This document shows positions 9,211 through 17,693 of a stretch of DNA of 30,709 nt, in pieces (position 1 is the stretch's first letter; each line of letters starts with the position of its first letter). Below the pieces are notes generated by a model. It was not told the origin of the DNA, searched no databases, and worked only from the letters and a program-made list of their open reading frames with translations. This stretch comes from Tateyamaria sp. (GTDB lineage Bacteria; Pseudomonadota; Alphaproteobacteria; Rhodobacterales; Rhodobacteraceae), in contig JABITU010000189.1 of the NCBI GenBank assembly GCA_018668195.1, positions 1 through 30,709 on the forward strand, given 5' to 3'. The translations under genes were made by a program, and so were the position numbers.

Positions 9211-11504
9211 GCATAGCCAAGCCCCTGCCCCATGACGCGGCCCGCCTGCATGTGACGGGCCAGGCCCGCTATGTCGATGACATGCCCACGCCGCGCGGCA
9301 CATTGCATCTGGCCTTTGGCCTCAGCCCCAAGGCTTGCGGCAGGATCACCGCGCTGGATCTTGAAGATGTGCGCGCGGCTCCGGATGTCGTCGCGGTTCT
9401 GACGGCAGATGATCTGCCCTTTGCCAACGATGTTTCACCCTCGGCTCACGATGAGCCGCTTTTGGCCATGGGCGAGGTTCATTATGCCGGTCAACCCGTG
9501 TTCATGGTGATCGCCGCCAGCCATCTGGCCGCCCGATTTGCAGCACAACAGGGTCGTATCGAAATAGCAGAGGGCAGCCCGATCCTCGAGATTGACGACG
9601 CGCTGGCCGCTGGTAGCCGTTTTGAGCAAGGGCCCCAGATCTATCAACGTGGCGATGCCGCGGGCGCACTTTTGCGGGCCGATCATAGGCTTTCCGGCCA
9701 GTTACATATCGGTGGGCAGGAGCATTTTTATCTCGAGGGGCAAGCCGCCCTTGCCCAGCCGGGCGAGGCTGGCGACATGCATGTCATCTCTTCGACGCAG
9801 CACCCCACAGAAATTCAACACAAGGTAGCCGATGCCATCGGCCTGCCGATGCATTCCGTCCGGGTTGAGACCCGCCGCATGGGTGGTGGCTTTGGCGGCA
9901 AGGAAAGCCAGGGCAACGCGCTGGCCGTGAGCTGCGCGATTGCGGGACGGCTGACCGGCAAGCCGTGCAAAATGCGCTATGACCGTGACGATGATATGAT
10001 CATCACCGGCAAGCGGCATGATTTCCGCATCGATTACGACGTTGGCTTTGATGACGCGGGGCGGATCACAGCGCTGGATGTCCGACATTTTGCACGTTGT
10101 GGATGGGCGCTGGACCTGAGCCTGCCTGTGGCTGACCGCGCAATGCTGCATGCCGATAACGGCTATTTCCTTGCCAATGTCCGGATCGAAAGCCACCGTT
10201 TGCGCACCAATACGCAATCCGCCACCGCCTTTCGCGGCTTTGGTGGCCCACAGGGCATGTTCGGAATGGAACGGATCGTGGATCACGTTGCTGCAACACT
10301 TTGCCTTGATCCACTGTTGGTCCGACAACGCAACTTTTACGCATCCTTCGGGGACACATCTGAGGGCAAACAGGCACAGACAACACCCTATGGTCAGAAG
10401 GTGGATGATTTCATTCTGGATGAACTTGTCGCACAACTGGTCGTATCATCCGATTACCATGCAAGGCGCGCAGCCGTAGCAAAATGGAATGCCGCGCAGC
10501 CGGTCTTGAAAAAGGGCATTGCGCTGAGTCCCGTAAAGTTTGGCATTTCGTTCACACTCACCCATCTCAATCAGGCTGGAGCGCTGGTGCATGTCTATGC
10601 CGATGGTTCGATCCATCTCAACCACGGCGGCACAGAGATGGGGCAAGGATTGTTCCAAAAAGTGTCACAAGTGGCCGCTAGCCGCTTTGGTGTTCCCCTG
10701 GATCTGGTCAAGATCACTGCGACAGACACTGCCAAAGTGCCAAACACGTCCGCCACGGCAGCGTCCTCTGGCTCTGACCTGAACGGGATGGCAGTAAAGA
10801 TCGCCTGCGATACCATTCGCGACCGCATGGCCGAACATCTGGCGCAGTTGCACCAGTGCCCGCCCGATGCTGTCATATTTCAGGACGGCCGCGTGCGCGC
10901 AGGCACCAGAGATTACAGCTTTGCCGAAGTTGCGACAATGACCTATGAGGCGCGCATAAGCTTGTCCGCGACCGGGTTTTACAAGACCCCCGACATCAAG
11001 TGGGACCGCATCAAAGGCGAGGGGCGCCCGTTTTTCTACTTTGCTTATGGCGCGGCTGTCACCGAAGTGGTGATCGACACGCTAACCGGCGAGAACCGTA
11101 TTCTGCGCGCGGATGTGCTGCACGATGCGGGTGCGTCGCTGAATCCGGCCCTCGATATCGGACAGGTCGAAGGTGGTTACGTGCAAGGGGTGGGCTGGCT
11201 GACAACCGAAGAACTCGTCTGGGACAATGAGGGGCATTTGTGCACCCACGCACCATCAACTTACAAAATCCCCGCCTGTGGTGACCGGCCGGATGTTTTC
11301 AATGTGGCGCTCTGGGACGGCGCCAACCGGGCCGAAACGATCTATAAATCAAAAGCCGTAGGTGAGCCGCCCCTGATGTTGGGCATATCGGCTTTTCTGG
11401 CGCTGTCAGATGCCGTTTCGGCGTGTGGGCCGCAGTTCCCAGACTTGCAGGCCCCTGCCACGGCCGAAGCTGTCTTGTCCGCCATCCACAAGGCACGCGG
11501 TTGA
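9207..11504 (+). CDS. xdhB: Xanthine dehydrogenase molybdopterin-binding subunit
   Basis: The large molybdenum cofactor subunit, 765 residues, that carries the active site for purine hydroxylation. Visible motifs are [12 protein letters not shown] (227-237), [10 protein letters not shown] (341-350), [21 protein letters not shown] (475-482) and [11 protein letters not shown] (716-726). E233, R311, R343 and E720 sit where the Glu802, Arg880, Arg912 and Glu1261 of bovine xanthine oxidoreductase would be: the spacing between the first three is identical, 78 and 32 residues. This supports a purine rather than an aldehyde substrate. The start at 9207 overlaps the xdhA stop; the TGA overlaps the xdhC ATG by one base, indicating translational coupling. 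Confidence 0.95.
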   Translation: MSIAKPLPHDAARLHVTGQARYVDDMPTPRGTLHLAFGLSPKACGRITALDLEDVRAAPDVVAVLTADDLPFANDVSPSAHDEPLLAMGEVHYAGQPVFMVIAASHLAARFAAQQGRIEIAEGSPILEIDDALAAGSRFEQGPQIYQRGDAAGALLRADHRLSGQLHIGGQEHFYLEGQAALAQPGEAGDMHVISSTQHPTEIQHKVADAIGLPMHSVRVETRRMGGGFGGKESQGNALAVSCAIAGRLTGKPCKMRYDRDDDMIITGKRHDFRIDYDVGFDDAGRITALDVRHFARCGWALDLSLPVADRAMLHADNGYFLANVRIESHRLRTNTQSATAFRGFGGPQGMFGMERIVDHVAATLCLDPLLVRQRNFYASFGDTSEGKQAQTTPYGQKVDDFILDELVAQLVVSSDYHARRAAVAKWNAAQPVLKKGIALSPVKFGISFTLTHLNQAGALVHVYADGSIHLNHGGTEMGQGLFQKVSQVAASRFGVPLDLVKITATDTAKVPNTSATAASSGSDLNGMAVKIACDTIRDRMAEHLAQLHQCPPDAVIFQDGRVRAGTRDYSFAEVATMTYEARISLSATGFYKTPDIKWDRIKGEGRPFFYFAYGAAVTEVVIDTLTGENRILRADVLHDAGASLNPALDIGQVEGGYVQGVGWLTTEELVWDNEGHLCTHAPSTYKIPACGDRPDVFNVALWDGANRAETIYKSKAVGEPPLMLGISAFLALSDAVSACGPQFPDLQAPATAEAVLSAIHKARG

Positions 11505-12457
11505 TGCTGGATCTTGCGACGCTATCAACGGCGCTCGACGCACAGGACGCGGTGGTGCGCATCGTTCTAGCCGAAGTGCGCGGATCAACCCCGCGCGAGG
11601 CGGGTACGGAAATGCTAGTCTGGGCTGACGGCGCATCGGGCACCATTGGCGGAGGGCGCCTGGAATGGGAAGCAATGGCCGCAGCGCGCGACATGCTAAT
11701 GTCGGACGGCCCTGCCGTGCAACTGTATACCTTTGCCCTTGGTCCCGAACTGAACCAATGCTGCGGCGGTGCTGTGACAGCAGTACTGGAACTTTGGGAC
11801 AACGCGCGATACCGCGCACTGAATTGCGCTTTTGCGGGGATTTATGTGCGGCCCATCCGTGCAGAGCCCAGTGACATGCCCCACCCCCTGCGCCGCAAAT
11901 GCGCAAAGTGGGAAAACCATGACGCCCCGATGCCCATTACCTTGCAAGGCGGGTGGCTCGCTGAACCGGTCTGGTGCAGTCGTCTGCCCGTGTTCATCTA
12001 TGGCGCAGGCCATGTGGGCAGGGCATTGGCGCAGGTACTCAATCCCATGCCAAATTTCGATGTCTGCGTAAACGACACGCGCCTACACGAGCTAGCCAAA
12101 CTACCCAATGGGATCAAGAGCAGCCACATCAAGCCAGCCGAGCTGATGGGCACTGCGGGTCCAAATGCGGCGCACCTAATAATGACGCCTGAACACGATC
12201 ATGACCTGTCGCTTTGCCATACGGTTTTGCAGCGGTCATTTGCCTATGCCGGCCTTATCGGGTCCGCCACCAAATGGGCGAGGTTCCGGTCACGTCTAGC
12301 AGCTTTGGGTCACGATCAGGCTGCGATTTCGCGCATCATCTGCCCAATTGGCGACGCAAAGCTGGGAAAACACCCGCAGGCTATTGCCGTGGGCGTGGCA
12401 GCGCAGTTACTTACAATCAAGGCCCCAGAGCGGGTCAAAGGGGACAAACGAGAATGA
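11504..12457 (+). CDS. xdhC: Xanthine dehydrogenase accessory protein XdhC
   Basis: XdhC binds molybdenum cofactor, promotes its sulfuration and hands it to XdhB; it is not part of the finished enzyme. The 317-residue product begins with the XdhC/CoxI N-terminal domain (RGSTPREAGTEMLVW, residues 27-40; GTIGGGRLEWEA; NQCCGGAV at 83-90) and ends with a Rossmann-type domain holding VFIYGAGHVGRAL (162-174). The ATG overlaps the xdhB TGA as TGATG, and its own TGA overlaps the next ATG as ATGA. The overlaps tie the molybdoenzyme genes to the ABC transporter genes that follow. Confidence 0.93.
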   Translation: MLDLATLSTALDAQDAVVRIVLAEVRGSTPREAGTEMLVWADGASGTIGGGRLEWEAMAAARDMLMSDGPAVQLYTFALGPELNQCCGGAVTAVLELWDNARYRALNCAFAGIYVRPIRAEPSDMPHPLRRKCAKWENHDAPMPITLQGGWLAEPVWCSRLPVFIYGAGHVGRALAQVLNPMPNFDVCVNDTRLHELAKLPNGIKSSHIKPAELMGTAGPNAAHLIMTPEHDHDLSLCHTVLQRSFAYAGLIGSATKWARFRSRLAALGHDQAAISRIICPIGDAKLGKHPQAIAVGVAAQLLTIKAPERVKGDKRE

Positions 12458-13971
12458 CCGCTCCGTTGCTGGATCTGACAGGTGTGACCAAGGCCTATCC
12501 GGGCGTGGTAGCCAATGACTGTGTAGACCTTTCAATCGCGCGCGGGGAAATCCACGCGCTGTTAGGAGAAAACGGAGCGGGCAAATCAACTTTGGTCAAA
12601 ATGATCTATGGCTTGGTCAAACCAGATGCAGGCGCAATGCAGATGAACGGCAACAGCTATGCACCGATCGACCCAAGAGCGGCCCGTGCAGCGGGCGTTG
12701 GCATGGTGTTTCAACACTTCTCACTCTTTGATGCGCTCAGCGTGGCCGAAAACATAGCGCTTGGCATGGAAACCCCGCCGCCGATGCGCACCCTCGCTGC
12801 ACGCATTCACAAAGTTTCGGAAACCTATGGCTTACCCCTATCCTCGGAGCGGATTGTAGGCGATCTGTCGGCTGGCGAAAGACAACGGGTCGAGATTATC
12901 CGCTGTCTGCTGCAAGACCCCAAGTTGCTGATCATGGATGAACCTACATCGGTTCTCACCCCTCAAGAGGTTAATATACTTTTCGAAACCCTGCGCAAAC
13001 TCAGCGCTGAAGGTACTGCAATCCTGTATATTTCTCACAAGCTGGAAGAAATCCGCACATTGTGTGACGCAGCCACCATCCTGCGCGGCGGCAAAGTGGT
13101 CGGAGATTGCGTGCCACGGGAAACGTCCGCGCGCGACATGGCCGAAATGATGGTTGGGGCTATTCTTGCGGTGCCAAAGCGGGCCGCGCCTAATCTGGGC
13201 CATGAGGCATTGGCGGTCACGGGCTTATCCGTCACCTCGCCTTCGGCTTTTGGGATGACACTGAAAGATATTTCATTCTCGGTACAGTCCGGCGAAGTTC
13301 TGGGGATCGGCGGCGTTGCGGGCAATGGCCAAGACGAGTTGCTGGGGGTTCTGTCAGGCGAGCAGCCCAGCGCACGGGGCATGGTAAAGTTCAAAGGCCG
13401 CGACCTGTCTGGAACAGGGCCTGAAGCGCGGCGCACGCTTGGCCTGCTTGCCGCGCCCGAAGAACGGCTTGGCCACGCGGCTGCTCCGAATATGTCGCTC
13501 ATCGAAAACGCGCTGTTGACCGGTGCCGCGCGCGAAGGACTGGCATCGCGCGGGCTTCTAAACTGGGCCAAGACACGCGTGTTTGCCGAACGGATTATCT
13601 CAGATTTTGACGTGCGCACGCCCGGCCCCGAGAACGTGGCCCGGTCGCTTTCGGGCGGAAATCTGCAAAAATTCGTCATTGGGCGTGAGGTGCTGCAACG
13701 CCCTGAGGTGCTGGTTGTCAATCAACCCACCTGGGGGGTCGATGCGGCGGCTGCGGCGGCGATCAGGCAAGCGCTGATGGACCTCGCCGCAGGCGGGGCG
13801 GCTGTCGTTGTCATCAGTCAGGATCTGGACGAGTTGATGGAAATCTCTGACCGGTTTGCAGCTTTGAACGAAGGGCGGCTGTCGCCCCCTGTCTCGACGC
13901 AGGGCCTGAATGTAGAGCAGATCGGCCTGATGCTCGGCGGCGCACACGGAATGGAGGTCGCGCATGTTTGA
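12454..13971 (+). CDS. BMP-type ABC transporter ATP-binding protein (two ABC domains)
   Basis: The ATPase of a nucleoside/purine-type ABC importer, 505 residues with two fused nucleotide-binding domains. Domain 1 is canonical: Walker A GENGAGKST (38-46), signature LSAGERQ (138-144), Walker B LLIMDEP (158-164), switch His at 195. Domain 2 is degenerate: GVAGNGQDE (287-295) replaces the Walker A lysine, LSGGNLQK (399-406) is kept, Walker B ends VVNQP (421-425), and Q456 takes the switch-His position. This asymmetry is normal for the sugar/nucleoside (RbsA, YufO/NupO-like) class. It is cytoplasmic, bound to the two permeases downstream. With xdhABC in the same operon, a purine or purine nucleoside substrate is likely; ribose-type sugars are the main alternative. 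Confidence 0.92.
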   Translation: MTAPLLDLTGVTKAYPGVVANDCVDLSIARGEIHALLGENGAGKSTLVKMIYGLVKPDAGAMQMNGNSYAPIDPRAARAAGVGMVFQHFSLFDALSVAENIALGMETPPPMRTLAARIHKVSETYGLPLSSERIVGDLSAGERQRVEIIRCLLQDPKLLIMDEPTSVLTPQEVNILFETLRKLSAEGTAILYISHKLEEIRTLCDAATILRGGKVVGDCVPRETSARDMAEMMVGAILAVPKRAAPNLGHEALAVTGLSVTSPSAFGMTLKDISFSVQSGEVLGIGGVAGNGQDELLGVLSGEQPSARGMVKFKGRDLSGTGPEARRTLGLLAAPEERLGHAAAPNMSLIENALLTGAAREGLASRGLLNWAKTRVFAERIISDFDVRTPGPENVARSLSGGNLQKFVIGREVLQRPEVLVVNQPTWGVDAAAAAAIRQALMDLAAGGAAVVVISQDLDELMEISDRFAALNEGRLSPPVSTQGLNVEQIGLMLGGAHGMEVAHV

Positions 13972-14032
13972 AATCATCGGAGCCTCCGGCGGGAGTTTAT
14001 CTGGCAAGATGAAGCGAGGGATCCGTTCATGA
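13964..14032 (+). CDS. Possible 22-codon coupling ORF between ATPase and permease
   Basis: An ATG at 13964 opens a 22-codon frame that overlaps the ATPase gene's 3' end by 8 bases and ends in a TGA (14030-14032) overlapping the permease ATG. AATGGAGGTCGCGC provides a GGAGG upstream. It fills the only real gap in the operon and could keep ribosomes moving into the permease gene. It could equally be chance: it is very short and no homology is recognisable. Confidence 0.25.
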   Translation: MFEIIGASGGSLSGKMKRGIRS

Positions 14033-15111
14033 TTCGGCTCGAGGCGCGCGCGCAACCTTCGGCCATCATGGCGTATGCCACACCTGTGCTGGCTGTTTTG
14101 CTAACCATGATATTTGGTGGGGTGCTGTTTGCTGTGTTGGGCAAGGACCCACTGCAGGCCATTACTACGATTTTTTGGGAGCCGCTGTTTGGCCAGTATT
14201 CATTTTACTACCGCCCGCAGCTTTTGGTCAAAGGCGCCCCGCTGGTCCTGATTGCCATCGGGCTAGCCTTGGGCTTCAAGGCGGGCATCTGGAACATCGG
14301 CGCAGAGGGGCAATATGTAATGGGGGCCATCTGCGGCGCAGGCGCAGGCCTTGCCTTTTATCCCGCAGACAGTGTGCTGATTTTTCCGATCATGGTGCTG
14401 GCAGGAGGCTTGGGTGGTTTTGTCTGGGCGATGATACCGGGCTTGTTGAAGGTCAAATTTGGGACCAACGAAATTTTGGTCAGCCTGATGCTTGTCTATG
14501 TGGCAGAACAGCTTTTGGCATCCATGTCATTGGGGTTGTTGAAAAACCCTGAAGGGTATGGATTTCCCGGCTCGCGCAATCTGCAGCAATACCCGTCCGC
14601 CCATAATGCGGAACTGATCGCCGGAACGGGGATGCATTGGGGCGTGGTCGCCGCGTTGATCGCGGTGATCTTTTCATATGTTCTTTTAACCCGGCATCGC
14701 CTTGGGTTTGCTATCCGGGTGACGGGCGAGGCGCCGCGTGCTGCCAAGTTCGGTGGGGTAAACCCGAGCCGCTTGATCCTGTTTTGTCTGGGCACATCGG
14801 GGATGTTGGCAGGGCTTGCTGGCATGTTCGAGGTTGCCGGCCCTGCGGGCCAGATCAGTATCGACTTCAATGTGGGCTACGGATTTACCGCAATCATCGT
14901 AGCCTTTCTTGGACGGCTCAACCCGCTGGGCATCGTGGCAGCCGGATTGTTGATGGCACTGACTTATATCGGTGGCGACATTGCGCAATCACAACTCGGT
15001 CTGCCCGCAGCCGCCATTCAGGTTTTTCAGGGCATGCTGCTGTTCTTTCTTTTGGCGCTGGATGTGCTGACCAACTACCGCCTGCGGGTAAGCGGACGGG
15101 AGGCGGCATGA
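14029..15111 (+). CDS. BMP-type ABC transporter permease (first)
   Basis: An inner-membrane permease of 360 residues, with about eight to ten hydrophobic helices. Features of the BPD_transp_2 family (RbsC/YufP/NupP-like) are visible: LGFKAGIWNIGAEGQYVMGA after the first helices, FGTNEILVSLMLVYVAEQLL in the middle, and GEAPRAAKFGGVNP, the cytoplasmic loop that contacts the ATPase. The N-terminus has a short polar stretch before AYATPVLAVLLTMIFGGVLF. It pairs with the second permease (15335-16255) to form the channel of the purine/nucleoside-type importer. Its TGA (15109-15111) overlaps the ATG of a small ORF. Confidence 0.92.
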   Translation: MIRLEARAQPSAIMAYATPVLAVLLTMIFGGVLFAVLGKDPLQAITTIFWEPLFGQYSFYYRPQLLVKGAPLVLIAIGLALGFKAGIWNIGAEGQYVMGAICGAGAGLAFYPADSVLIFPIMVLAGGLGGFVWAMIPGLLKVKFGTNEILVSLMLVYVAEQLLASMSLGLLKNPEGYGFPGSRNLQQYPSAHNAELIAGTGMHWGVVAALIAVIFSYVLLTRHRLGFAIRVTGEAPRAAKFGGVNPSRLILFCLGTSGMLAGLAGMFEVAGPAGQISIDFNVGYGFTAIIVAFLGRLNPLGIVAAGLLMALTYIGGDIAQSQLGLPAAAIQVFQGMLLFFLLALDVLTNYRLRVSGREAA

Positions 15112-15335
15112 TGTACGCTTTGGCAAAATCTGCCCCTGGAACGGGTGTCGTTGAGGCCTTGGCGCTGGCGATGCCCGACACTCTAAACCGCAAATGGCAT
15201 GCAGCGGCCGCTCAGGTGCAACATAAACGGGCTGATGCAATTCTGCGTACAGCCATCTCGCACAACCTGAAGCGTATTTTGCCCGATCCAAAACAGACCA
15301 ATCTGCTACGCTGCCTAAGCGGAGGAAACACATAA
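15108..15335 (+). CDS. Unknown 75-residue protein between the two permease genes
   Basis: I do not recognise this protein. It has 75 residues from the first ATG (74 from the second at 15111). GGGAGG (15098-15103) lies 7 bases before the second ATG, so initiation is well supported. Its start overlaps the upstream permease stop (ATGA) and its TAA overlaps the ATG of the downstream permease (TAATG), the same coupling used by the other genes of this operon. The product has no signal peptide or membrane helix, is weakly basic and Ala-rich, with helix-prone stretches VVEALALAMPDTL and RADAILRTAISHNLKRIL and one Cys near the end. A small transporter-associated protein or translational linker are both possible. 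Standard BMP-type transporters do not need such a subunit. Confidence 0.6.
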   Translation: MMYALAKSAPGTGVVEALALAMPDTLNRKWHAAAAQVQHKRADAILRTAISHNLKRILPDPKQTNLLRCLSGGNT

Positions 15336-16255
15336 TGGATCTTTCCGTCATTAACCCAGTCCTGCTCATTGCAGCAATGATTGCAGCGGCAACACCCATC
15401 TTGTTGGCTGCCATAGGTGAATTGGTGGTCGAGCGCGCGGGTGTGCTAAACCTTGGAGTCGAAGGGATGATGATCACCGGTGCGGTCTGTGGCTTTATCA
15501 TCGCTGTAACTACCGGGTCGCCCTATCTCGGATTTCTGGCAGCTGCGGTTGGCGGCGCTGTGCTGAGCTTGTTGTTCGCCTTTTTGACTCAAGTAGCGTT
15601 GGCCAATCAGGTTGCCTCGGGCCTTGCACTTACTCTGTTTGGGCTTGGGTTGTCGGCGCTGATGGGGCAAAGCTATGTAGGGATCAAACCGCCACGCATG
15701 GCCGATACACCACTCGGGCCATTGGCAGATATTCCCGTTGTCGGGCCCATCGTCTTTGGCCATGACATCATCGTTTATGTTGGGCTGACCCTTGTTGCGG
15801 CCACTTGGGCCGCCCTGACATTCACCCGCGCAGGGTTGATCCTGCGTGCGGTGGGTGAAAACCACGATGCAGCTCACGCACTGGGCTACAAGGTCAAAGG
15901 CATTCGAACGCTAGCTATCATGTTCGGCGGGGGCTGTGCAGGCATGGGCGGGGCCTATATCAGCCTTATCCGGGTGCCGCAGTGGACCGAAGGGATGACT
16001 GCTGGTGTCGGCTGGATCGCACTTGCGCTTGTGGTATTTGCCTCGTGGAAGCCATGGCGAGTACTGCTAGGCGCCTATCTTTTTGGCGGGATCGCCCAAT
16101 TACAACTCAATCTTCAAGGCGCTGGCGTTGCCATTCCGGTCGAGTATTTGGCAATGTCTCCGTATATCGTAACAATTGTTGTCTTGGTGATTCTATCAGC
16201 TGATAAATCGCGCGCACCCGGATCACTGGGTCGTACATTTCACGCCTCGCAATAG
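15335..16255 (+). CDS. BMP-type ABC transporter permease (second)
   Basis: An inner-membrane permease of 306 residues of the BPD_transp_2 family (YufQ/NupQ-like). Recognisable parts are the first helix INPVLLIAAMIAAATPILLA, the ERAGVLNLGVEGMMITGA motif, LANQVASGLALTLFGLGLSAL, and the coupling-loop region RAVGENHDAAHALGYKVKG. The C-terminal helices include SPYIVTIVVLVILSA. GGAGG (15321-15325) nine bases before the ATG serves as the ribosome site, inside the preceding small ORF. It works with the first permease and the dual ATPase. A stem-loop straddling its stop codon separates it from the binding-protein gene. Confidence 0.92.
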   Translation: MDLSVINPVLLIAAMIAAATPILLAAIGELVVERAGVLNLGVEGMMITGAVCGFIIAVTTGSPYLGFLAAAVGGAVLSLLFAFLTQVALANQVASGLALTLFGLGLSALMGQSYVGIKPPRMADTPLGPLADIPVVGPIVFGHDIIVYVGLTLVAATWAALTFTRAGLILRAVGENHDAAHALGYKVKGIRTLAIMFGGGCAGMGGAYISLIRVPQWTEGMTAGVGWIALALVVFASWKPWRVLLGAYLFGGIAQLQLNLQGAGVAIPVEYLAMSPYIVTIVVLVILSADKSRAPGSLGRTFHASQ

Positions 16256-16270
16256 GGGCACCGCCCCATT
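16251..16270 (+). other. Stem-loop at the permease stop codon, before the binding-protein gene
   Basis: GGGGC (16255-16259) pairs with GCCCC (16263-16267) around ACC; AAT and ATT extend the stem past a bulged A. It lies in the 45-base spacer before the BMP gene. There is no T-run, so full termination is unlikely. In ABC operons such hairpins often protect transcripts or adjust the level of the binding protein; this is inferred here. Confidence 0.45.
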
Positions 16271-16300
16271 GAGGGGCCAACAACTGGGGGAAATCTCTTC

Positions 16301-17383
16301 ATGAAACTAACTCATCTTTTGGTCACAGCGTCGCTCGCACTAGGCTTTGCCAGCGCAGCCACCGCAGACGGCCATGCAAAAACCAAAGTCGGCTTTGTCT
16401 ATGTCGGCCCCGTGGGCGATGGCGGATGGACATATGAACACGATCAAGGCCGGCTTGCAGTCGAAGAAGAATTTGGCGCTGCTGTCGAAACCGTCTATGT
16501 TGAAAACGTGGCCGAAGGGCCTGACAGCGAGCGTGTCATGACGCAGATGGCGCTTGATGGTGCGGACCTAATTTTCACCACGTCGTTCGGTTACATGGAC
16601 CCGACAAACAATGTCGCGGCCAAATTCCCTGATGTGAAATTTGAGCATGCTACAGGCTACAAGCGCTTGCATCCCAATGTGTCGACCTATTCGGCACGGT
16701 TCTACGAGGGGCGGGCCATTCAGGGCCACATCGCCGGCAAGATGACCAAGTCGAACATCATCGGCTACATCGGCTCGTTTCCGATTCCCGAAGTAATCCG
16801 GGGCATCAACTCTGCCTATATCCACGCCGCCAAAGTGAACCCAGACGTCGAGTTTAAGATTATTTGGGTCTACACATGGTTTGATCCCGCCAAGGAGGCA
16901 GACGCCGCCAAGGTTCTGATCGAACAGGGCGCAGACGTTGTTTTGCAACACACCGATTCCACTGCTCCCCAAGCGGCTGCACAGGAAGCGGGCGGCGTTG
17001 TGACATTTGGTCAGGCGTCAGACATGGGCCAATATGCACCCTTCCCACGCGTTTCATCGATTATTGATGACTGGGCACCTTACTATATTGCCCGCACACG
17101 CGCGGTCATGGAAGGCACCTGGGAAAGCATGGACACATGGGATGGGATCGGTCCTGGCATGGTTGGAATTGGTGACATTTCAGATGCAGTACCGGCTGAC
17201 GTGAAAGCCGAAGCGCTCGCGCTCAAGGCGGCATTGGGCGATGGCAGCTATCATGCCTTTACCGGCCCGTTGAACAAGCAAGACGGCTCGCCTTTCCTTG
17301 GCGCAGGTGAAACTGCTGACGATGGGACACTTGCTGGAATGAACTTCTATGTCGAAGGTATCGAAGGCGATATTCCGCAATAA
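16301..17383 (+). CDS. BMP family ABC transporter substrate-binding protein
   Basis: The periplasmic binding protein of the importer, 360 residues. Residues 1-22 form a signal peptide (MKLTHLLVTASLALGFASAA, cleavage predicted after ATA), without a lipobox Cys, so the mature protein should be soluble. The mature part begins KTKVGFVYVGPVGDGGWTYEHDQGR, the classic BMP/Med start, and includes FTTSFGYMDPTNNVAAKFPDVKFEHATGYK and VIEQGADVVLQHTDS-type segments. Family members bind purine nucleosides or related compounds (PnrA, Med, BmpA). The position at the end of an xdhABC operon suggests hypoxanthine, xanthine, guanine or a nucleoside as ligand. AACTGGGGGAAA gives the ribosome site. A strong terminator follows 21 bases after the stop. 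Confidence 0.93.
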   Translation: MKLTHLLVTASLALGFASAATADGHAKTKVGFVYVGPVGDGGWTYEHDQGRLAVEEEFGAAVETVYVENVAEGPDSERVMTQMALDGADLIFTTSFGYMDPTNNVAAKFPDVKFEHATGYKRLHPNVSTYSARFYEGRAIQGHIAGKMTKSNIIGYIGSFPIPEVIRGINSAYIHAAKVNPDVEFKIIWVYTWFDPAKEADAAKVLIEQGADVVLQHTDSTAPQAAAQEAGGVVTFGQASDMGQYAPFPRVSSIIDDWAPYYIARTRAVMEGTWESMDTWDGIGPGMVGIGDISDAVPADVKAEALALKAALGDGSYHAFTGPLNKQDGSPFLGAGETADDGTLAGMNFYVEGIEGDIPQ

Positions 17384-17404
17384 GGAAGCCAAACTCGAAA
17401 ACCG

Positions 17405-17432
17405 AAAGCCCCGCTTTGCGCGGGGCTTTTTT
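17405..17432 (+). terminator. Rho-independent terminator of the purine operon
   Basis: AAAGCCCCGC (17405-17414) pairs perfectly with GCGGGGCTTT (17420-17429) around a TTTGC loop and is followed by a run of six T (17427-17432). It lies 21 bases after the binding-protein stop codon and is the clearest terminator in the window. Confidence 0.95.
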
Positions 17433-17470
17433 ACCCTGCGGTTGGGCATATGTCCGGCACAGCTTTTAAC

Positions 17471-17510
17471 TTAAAGCGTTATGCGAAAAATCGAAGTACT
17501 TACAGCGCTT
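17471..17510 (-). repeat. Dispersed repeat copy 2 (reverse orientation)
   Basis: The reverse complement of this segment shares the exact 19-base right half (TTTTTCGCATAACGCTTTA) with copy 1 at 1581-1621. Its arms on the plus strand are AGCGTTA (17475-17481) and CAGCGCT (17503-17509) with a 21-base spacer, one base longer than in the other copies. The spacer has diverged. It lies about 40 bases beyond the purine-operon terminator. Confidence 0.7.
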
Positions 17511-17693
17511 ACCCGACTTAAAGCCCTGCGTGAGATGCAAAAGGCCTCAAGCGCAAAAATGCTTATGTAATTTGGCTTGGCCAAACGGGCCAGCGTTTTG
17601 CCTATCGCCGTCTCGTGGTCTCGAGCGAGTTCTTGCCTTGGGTGATCCACCGAAGGATTTCATTCCGCCCAGAGCTGTGACACCGATGATGAC

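Larger units (their letters stand above)
17384..17693. other. Intergenic region: terminator, repeat copy 2 and GST promoter region
   Basis: The 310-base region contains the rho-independent terminator of the purine operon and a reverse-oriented copy of the dispersed repeat. The remaining roughly 180 bases up to the GST start show no gene, RNA or clear operator that I can recognise. Confidence 0.6.
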
